Source: Bacillota bacterium (GTDB taxonomy: Bacteria > Bacillota > Limnochordia > Limnochordales > DUMU01). From it: a stretch of 53,564 bases of DNA. Each line of letters begins with the position of its first letter. Within the stretch, counting starts at the first letter, position 1. Below the pieces are notes generated by a model. The model had not been told where the DNA came from. It made no database searches and saw only the letters and a list, made by a program, of their open reading frames with translations. Made by a program: the position numbers and the translations under genes. The DNA lies in NCBI GenBank assembly GCA_012839805.1, contig DUMU01000027.1, forward strand, positions 1 through 53,564, written 5' to 3'. Shown here one piece after another: positions 48,596-53,564 of the stretch.

Positions 48596-49456
48596 CTAGC
48601 GCGCCGGCCTGGTTGCCCGGGGCCGCTGTGGAAAGAAGAACCGGCGCCAGCCCGCCCGCACCGATCGGGGCCGGCCACGGGAATCGATAGGAATGGGTTC
48701 GACGGCGGCCACATATTCTCCTGCCAGAACATGGCTGGGCCACTCGCAACCGATCAGTCGTGCTTGTTCTCTGCCCGCCACGGCCTCGATCGTACGCAGG
48801 GCCGCCTCGAGCCGTGGCGGCCGGCGCTCGGGGTCGTGACCGTCACTGCCCAAGAGGTGGGTCAGCCCGTGGCGCAGAAAAAGCAGGGCTGCGTTCTGGA
48901 CGGGCTCCCCGAAGCGCCCGGTCAGGCTTTCCGCGTCCACCTGCGTCATGACCCCCTGGGCAACCAGTTCATAAAGGAGATAAGGATGTTCCTGGAGATA
49001 GGTGTTTCGTTCCGGGTGAGCGAGCACGGGGACGATACCATGAAGCAGGAGCTCGAAGCAGACGGGGGCAACATAGTTGGGATAACTGTAGAAGGGCAGT
49101 TCGGTGAGGACGTAACGGCGCTCCCCCCGCACGGTAAGGGAGGGTTGCCCGGTCAGAACCTCCACCAGGTCGGGCCGGAAGGTGACTTCGGCGGCAAGAT
49201 GGAGCCGGAGCGGAAGGTTCCGGCGGAGGATAGCCTCCTGCAAGCTTCGGAAGGATTGGATCACCGCCTCCTCGGCCGGCGAATAGGTGTCGTGCAGGGC
49301 ATGCGGGGTAGCCACCACGTCAGTAATTGCCTCGGCCACCGCTACCTCGGCCATGGCCAGTGCTTTTTCCAGCGTATCCGGGCCATCGTCCACGCCCGGT
49401 AGGAGGTGACAGTGGAAGTCTACTTTCCGAGGGCCAAGCGATGGACGCGCATCCAC
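48596..49456 (-). CDS. CpsB/CapC-type PHP tyrosine-protein phosphatase
   Basis: The 286-residue protein is a PHP-family phosphatase: KVDFHCHLLPGVDDGPDTLEKALAMAEVAVAEAITDVVATPH (metal motif HxH and the second H), AAEVTFRPD, LAHPERN, and GSDGHDPERRPP. In capsule systems it removes phosphate from the tyrosine-rich tail of the BY-kinase. The start is GTG with a GGGGGGAG stretch about ten bases upstream. The C-terminal 35 residues are basic and extra. It follows the kinase by a few bases. Confidence 0.93.
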   Translation of the reverse strand: MDARPSLGPRKVDFHCHLLPGVDDGPDTLEKALAMAEVAVAEAITDVVATPHALHDTYSPAEEAVIQSFRSLQEAILRRNLPLRLHLAAEVTFRPDLVEVLTGQPSLTVRGERRYVLTELPFYSYPNYVAPVCFELLLHGIVPVLAHPERNTYLQEHPYLLYELVAQGVMTQVDAESLTGRFGEPVQNAALLFLRHGLTHLLGSDGHDPERRPPRLEAALRTIEAVAGREQARLIGCEWPSHVLAGEYVAAVEPIPIDSRGRPRSVRAGWRRFFFPQRPRATRPAR

Positions 49457-49463
49457 TTTGATG

Positions 49464-50255
49464 CTACTCCCCCCGGCGCGGCGAACGGGACGGTTGCGAG
49501 GTTACGTGACTCGGGTCCTCATCCCGCGGGGTATCAACGGAGGCGGCCGCCTCGGAGCGGGCGTCGCTGCCCGCGGCGTGGCGGTAATAGTAATAGTAGT
49601 AATAGCCGTAACGACCGCCCCGCATTTGCACGTCATTCAGGATGACGCCGAGAATCCTGGCTCCCACCCTTTGCAGATTGAGCCGGGCTTGCCTGGCCGC
49701 CTCCCGGTCGGTGTGGCCGGAACGAACGAGGAGAATCACCCCGTCCACCCGCGGGGCGAGTACGGCCGCGTCAGTGATCGCGACCACCGGCGGGGCGTCG
49801 AAAAGAGCCAGGTCGTACATCTCCTGCAGGCGAGCGATTATCTCCCCCATCGCCGCGGAGCCCAGCAGTTCAGAAGGGTTGGGAGGAAGCGGGCCCGACC
49901 CCAGGAAGGAGAGGTTTTCGATGCCGGTCGGCTGGATCGCCTCTTCCAGAGGAACCGTACCTAGGAGGACGTTGGTGAGACCCACCCGCTCCGGCCGGTT
50001 GAGGAGCCGGTGCAACGCCGGGCGTCGCAGGTCAGCATTGACCAGGAGCACTTTGCTCCCCGCCTGGGCCATCGCCACCCCCAGGTTGGCCAGGGCCGTC
50101 GTTTTGCCCTCGTCCGGACCGGCACTGGTGATGAGCAGGGTGCGCAACGCGTGTCCTACCGCTGCAAACTGGATATTGGTGCGCAGGGTCCGGTAGGCCT
50201 CTGCCACCGGCGACTTGGGCTGATGGTGTACTATCAGCATGTCTTCCTGGGCCAA
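49464..50255 (-). CDS. Tyrosine-protein kinase of the CpsD/CapB (BY-kinase) family
   Basis: The 263-residue protein has the BY-kinase nucleotide motifs: TSAGPDEGKTTALANLG (Walker A), VLLVNADLRRPALHRLL (Walker A prime) and YDLALFDAPPV (Walker B). The tail has a tyrosine cluster YGYYYYYYYR at about residues 221-230, the autophosphorylation sites. It works with the Wzz/Wzc-type partner to regulate polysaccharide polymer length. The start is TTG with GGGGAG six bases upstream. It is directly after the chain-length gene. Confidence 0.94.
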   Translation of the reverse strand: MAQEDMLIVHHQPKSPVAEAYRTLRTNIQFAAVGHALRTLLITSAGPDEGKTTALANLGVAMAQAGSKVLLVNADLRRPALHRLLNRPERVGLTNVLLGTVPLEEAIQPTGIENLSFLGSGPLPPNPSELLGSAAMGEIIARLQEMYDLALFDAPPVVAITDAAVLAPRVDGVILLVRSGHTDREAARQARLNLQRVGARILGVILNDVQMRGGRYGYYYYYYYRHAAGSDARSEAAASVDTPRDEDPSHVTSQPSRSPRRGE

Positions 50256-50256
50256 C

Positions 50257-51795
50257 TCATTCTCCCCTTCCCGGCCGGCCGCGGTGCGCTCGGGATCGCC
50301 CGCTCCGGCGTCGAAACGTAAACCAGCTCCGTACCCCCGACGTGCTCCAACCCCCGGCGGCGCTCGCCTGCGCTTCGACGATAGACGGGATCAGGCCCAG
50401 GACGGGTAGCTCTAGCTCTCGTTCCACGTCCTCCTGGGTCTTGAGGGAGGTGTCGAGGAACTCGAGCAGGAAAGCCACTCCTACCCCGGCCAAGAGGCCG
50501 AGCATGAGAGCGATGGCCAGGTTCAGCTTCACCCGGGGGCTGACCGGGGAGGTGGGACGAACCGCCGGGTCGATGACCCAGACGTCGGATATCTGCATGT
50601 TTTCGGCGATGCGGGTCTCCTCGTAACGGGTACGAAGCATCATGTAAACCTGCTCGTTCACCTGCACGTCACGGTTGAGTCGTGCCAGCTCCAGCTCCTT
50701 TTGGGGCAGGCCGTTCAGGACGGCATTGTTTTGCTGGATCAGCCTGGCCAGCGCATCACGCCGGGCTTCGAGAGAAAGGATGTCGGTCTGCAAGTTGAGC
50801 AGCTTTTCGAGAAGTGCCTGATAGACCGGGTTGAGCGATTCGGTTTCCGAAGGAACGACCTTAGCCACTTCCTTCGCCAGCTGGTCCCGCACCTGTTGGA
50901 TCTGGGCCTTCAGATCGAGCACGCGGGGATGCTGCTCGGTGAACTGCTCCTGAGCCCCGGCGAGCTGGGTCTCCAGGTCGGCCAGGCGCGTCCGGTAATA
51001 CTGGATCATGGGGTTATCGGCGATCTGCCGCGCGGTGACCAGCGTTTGGGGCTGGGCCTGAAGCTGCTTTTCCACCTCCCGCCGGCTTTCCTCCGCCTGG
51101 TGTAGATCCACTTCCGCCTCCGCCCGCATGGTTTCCAGCTCGGCTATCTTGTTGAGCAGGACTTTCGTCTCCTCGGTGGGGGAAATCACCTTCGAACTCT
51201 CACGGAAGCGCAACTGCAGGTCCTCGGCCTGGCGAAGCTGGGCCTGCACCTTGGGCAGCTGCTCTTCGATAAAGGCAAGGGCGCTGCGGGTCCCCCGGCG
51301 GTTGTATTCCTCGCTCAACTGCTGGAACGCGGTGACCAGCGCGTTGGTGGCCTGTTGGGCGAAATCCGGATCCTGGGAACGGACCGTCACTTTGATCGTG
51401 TCGGTACCCTGGATTGGCTGAACCTGGACGTTCCCAGACAACTCCGCAAAACGCGGGTTGCTCGATTCGGCCGGTATTCCCAGCAGGCCGGCGGCCCGGC
51501 GCACTATCTCCCTACTGCGCAGGATGGCCGCGTAGTTTTGCAGGGGGTCTTTGGCCCCCGCCAGGAAACCTTCCGGCGTGAACGGAAGCTGCGTCGTTTG
51601 CGACGAGGAACGAATCAGTATGGTGGCCGATGATTCGTATATCCTCGGGCTCATACTGGTAGCCAGCACGGCACCGATGAGCGCCACCAGGACGAGCGCC
51701 AGTATCTCCCACTTGCGCCGGATCAGCACTTCGAGGTACTGCCGCAGGTCTATCTCCATTTCCTGGGCCTCGATAGCCCCCGCCCGTTCGCTCAC
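50257..51795 (-). CDS. Wzz/Wzc/GumC-type polysaccharide chain-length protein
   Basis: The 512-residue protein has an N-terminal membrane segment (about 30-47, WEILALVLVALIGAVLATSM), a Wzz domain, a long periplasmic coiled coil (about 170-410), a PxxP region (VIDPAVRPTSPVSPRVKLNLAIALMLGLLAGVGVAFLLEFLD) with the second membrane segment, and a cytoplasmic end. The kinase is a separate gene, as in Gram-positive CpsC/CpsD, but the long coiled coil resembles the Gram-negative GumC/Wzc type. Start is GTG at 51795, with an ATG 12 codons in as an alternative. Confidence 0.94.
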   Translation of the reverse strand: MSERAGAIEAQEMEIDLRQYLEVLIRRKWEILALVLVALIGAVLATSMSPRIYESSATILIRSSSQTTQLPFTPEGFLAGAKDPLQNYAAILRSREIVRRAAGLLGIPAESSNPRFAELSGNVQVQPIQGTDTIKVTVRSQDPDFAQQATNALVTAFQQLSEEYNRRGTRSALAFIEEQLPKVQAQLRQAEDLQLRFRESSKVISPTEETKVLLNKIAELETMRAEAEVDLHQAEESRREVEKQLQAQPQTLVTARQIADNPMIQYYRTRLADLETQLAGAQEQFTEQHPRVLDLKAQIQQVRDQLAKEVAKVVPSETESLNPVYQALLEKLLNLQTDILSLEARRDALARLIQQNNAVLNGLPQKELELARLNRDVQVNEQVYMMLRTRYEETRIAENMQISDVWVIDPAVRPTSPVSPRVKLNLAIALMLGLLAGVGVAFLLEFLDTSLKTQEDVERELELPVLGLIPSIVEAQASAAGGWSTSGVRSWFTFRRRSGRSRAHRGRPGRGE

Positions 51796-51888
51796 TCCCC
51801 GTTACCCCCTACTGCGCCTCTACCATGACGTACCTGCACCGTCACCGCTTACCCGCACTCATACCCCTTACCCGGACCCATACCCTGG

Positions 51889-53564
51889 TTACAGTCCGAG
51901 CAGGTCCTTGAAGAGCTTGATCCCGCTTAAGAAACTGAAGATCTTCTGCCAGTCGGGCTTGCCGGTCTCGGGCACGTATATGATGTCACCCGGCTGGATG
52001 AGCGGATTCTCCCGAGCATCGCCCTGGAAGACGAGCCGATCCTTGCCTAGGCTATAGGTGGTGGACTGCCGGGGATCGCCCCCCCGGTAGATACCCACCG
52101 CCTCCAGCGCGGCCCGTTCCGTCGGCCCGCCGGCCAAGCCGATCGCGTCCATCACCCGCATCCCGGGCTGGATCGTGTAAAGCCCAGGGTTGCGGACCTC
52201 TCCAAGCACCAGTACCTGGCGGAGCGCCTCCGGGAGGTAGACCACGTCACCCGGCTGTAGCACCAGGTTGGCTTCCGGGCTTCCCGTGCCCAAGATATCG
52301 GTGTAATTGACCGTAAACAACCGCTCGGGCGTCTCCTGGCCCGCGGTCACCCGCCGCAGCACCGTGATTGCCTCTACCCGGGCGTCCGGCGACGGTCCTC
52401 CCGCAAGTGCAATGAGATCCAGGAGGCGGGAACCCGGCGGCAGGGTGTAAGCGCCCGGGCGTGCCACCTTCCCCAATATCGCCACCTGGCGAGCCGGAGG
52501 CAGGTAGAGAACGTCACCCGGCTCGAGCAGCTCGTTCTCGTCGCTCGCCGGGTTCGCCAGGAGCCGAGCGAGGTCCAGGACCTTTTGAACCGGTGGTTCG
52601 CCGCGCCGGGTGAGCGTTAGCGCCGGATAATCGGCCTGCTCGGTGGGCCCGCCCGCCGCCGCCAGAGCATCCAGCACTCGGGCCCCCGTTTTCAACGTAT
52701 AGGCACCGGGTGAACGTACTGCACCGTAGACCAGCACCCGTCGTTCTCGCTCCGGGACGTAGATGACATCACCGCCGCGAACCCGCCGGTTGGCAGGCCC
52801 CGCCGGGTCGGCCAGGGCCGCTTGGGCATCCACTTCCTCGGTGAACGAAGGTTCAGCCGACGTAAACTGAACTCGCGCCAGATCCGCCGCCTCCAGCGGG
52901 CCGCCGGCCGCGGCCAGGGCCTGCACCAGGGTAGCCGGCTCGTCCAGAACGTAACTGCCGGGAACACGTACCGCTCCGAGCACGGCCACCGCCTGCAGGC
53001 GTCGTGGTACCACGATGACCTCTCCGCCCCGCAGTACCCGATTGGCCTCGTTACCGGGGTTGGCCAGGAGGACGTCTAGGTCAAGCCGGTCCATGCGCCC
53101 TCCCCGGCTCAAGGTTACCTGCCGCCGATCGGCCGGGGCCGTAAGTCCTCCGGCCTGAGCTATCGCGTCGAGCACCGTCATCCCGGGCTGCACGGGGTAC
53201 TGCCCGGGCCGGGTTACCTCGCCCAGCACCGTCACCTGTTGCCGGCCTTGGGGCACGTACAGGATGCTCCCGGCCGGAAGCAGGACGTTAGCCGCCCCAC
53301 CCGGATCCCGCACCGCCGCCTCCAGATCGAGCGTGGTTGTTTTCCCTTCTACGGGATCGGTCAGCGTTACCGCCCCGAGATCGGCATCGGGTAGAGTCCC
53401 GCCCGCCGCCGCGATCACGTCCACCAAACGCATCCCCGCCCGCCAGGCATAAGCCCGCGGCGCCCGTACCTCCCCCAGAACCACCACCTCGGGTGGCCCC
53501 TCCGGGAGATAGATAACGTCCCCGGGAATGATCTCCACGTTCTCCGCCGAAGCCGGATCCTGGA
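51889..53564 (-). CDS. Multi-SLBB polysaccharide export protein (partial at right edge)
   Basis: The frame has no start in the window: before the GTG at 53538 it continues in-frame to the right end (QDPASAENVEIIPGDVIYLP). At least six SLBB-type repeats of about 85-90 residues are visible, each with GDVIYLPE-like and VLGEVRxPGxYxxxxGxxVLDAIAxAGG patterns. SLBB repeats bind carbohydrate and, in Wza, form part of the outer-membrane export channel, usually two per protein. The C-terminus ends in a short amphipathic segment (WQKIFSFLSGIKLFKDLLGL). It heads the export cluster. How many repeats and whether a signal peptide is present is unknown. Confidence 0.92.
   Translation of the reverse strand, partial: QDPASAENVEIIPGDVIYLPEGPPEVVVLGEVRAPRAYAWRAGMRLVDVIAAAGGTLPDADLGAVTLTDPVEGKTTTLDLEAAVRDPGGAANVLLPAGSILYVPQGRQQVTVLGEVTRPGQYPVQPGMTVLDAIAQAGGLTAPADRRQVTLSRGGRMDRLDLDVLLANPGNEANRVLRGGEVIVVPRRLQAVAVLGAVRVPGSYVLDEPATLVQALAAAGGPLEAADLARVQFTSAEPSFTEEVDAQAALADPAGPANRRVRGGDVIYVPERERRVLVYGAVRSPGAYTLKTGARVLDALAAAGGPTEQADYPALTLTRRGEPPVQKVLDLARLLANPASDENELLEPGDVLYLPPARQVAILGKVARPGAYTLPPGSRLLDLIALAGGPSPDARVEAITVLRRVTAGQETPERLFTVNYTDILGTGSPEANLVLQPGDVVYLPEALRQVLVLGEVRNPGLYTIQPGMRVMDAIGLAGGPTERAALEAVGIYRGGDPRQSTTYSLGKDRLVFQGDARENPLIQPGDIIYVPETGKPDWQKIFSFLSGIKLFKDLLGL

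Noticed and set aside
1-53564. CRISPR arrays, tRNA or rRNA genes, insertion sequences
   Set aside because: No regular spacer-repeat pattern, no tRNA-like cloverleaf or rRNA sequence, and no transposase-like protein was found.

Overview
The window looks like chromosome of a high-GC, endospore-forming, flagellated Firmicute. Sporulation is indicated by SpmA/SpmB, a YtaF-type membrane protein and a Spo0E-like phosphatase. The order comF-flgM-flgN-flgK-flgL-fliW-csrA-...-flaG-fliD-fliS-hpf is the Bacillus/Clostridia flagellar synteny. At the right end a Wzi-like beta-barrel protein sits beside an SLBB export protein, a Wzz/Wzc-type chain-length protein, a tyrosine kinase and a PHP phosphatase. 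That set implies an outer membrane, so a diderm spore-former such as a member of the Limnochordia is the best guess (inference). No rRNA, tRNA, CRISPR array, insertion sequence or prophage was seen.

Layout. 1-13.9 kb, almost all minus strand: a beta-helix acyltransferase-like protein, a NUDIX hydrolase and ComF, then the flagellar genes (flgM, flgN, flgK, flgL, fliW, csrA, fliM, fliY, flaG, fliD, fliS, a FliT-like gene), a hypothetical gene and hpf cut by the window edge. One plus-strand gene interrupts this, a MerR-type HTH plus coiled-coil protein behind a near-perfect sigma-54 promoter. 14.1-18.3 kb: cysK, recD2 and a stand-alone LuxR-type HTH protein. 18.6-23 kb: a tight operon of a family-2 glycosyltransferase, a PIG-L/BshB1-type deacetylase, a 635-residue protein with BshC-like layout, and methylthioadenosine phosphorylase. 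23-28.7 kb: small proteins (one Spo0E-like), a lipoprotein, ahcY, metK and ytaF. 28.8-36.6 kb: thiamine pyrophosphokinase, CorA, ADP-ribose-type NUDIX, HAD phosphatase, an atypical SDR, an HD phosphohydrolase and a 2-hydroxyacid dehydrogenase. 36.8-41.5 kb: an orphan sugar-binding protein and metN-metI-metQ under a clear SAM-I riboswitch with terminator and promoter. 41.6-46.9 kb, plus strand: L,D-transpeptidase, a membrane-anchored solute-binding-like protein, DUF523, a small acidic orphan behind a perfect consensus promoter, spmA-spmB and a small thiamine-binding-type protein. 47-53.6 kb, minus strand: the polysaccharide export/phosphoregulation cluster, running off the right edge.

Themes. 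The S-adenosylmethionine/sulfur cycle is well represented: cysK, metNIQ with S-box, metK with its own attenuator-like leader, ahcY and mtnP. The glycosyltransferase-deacetylase-BshC-like operon that ends in mtnP could make a bacillithiol-like thiol or another amino-sugar conjugate, and is the strongest candidate for an undescribed pathway. The export cluster combined with sporulation genes is the strongest architectural point about the organism.
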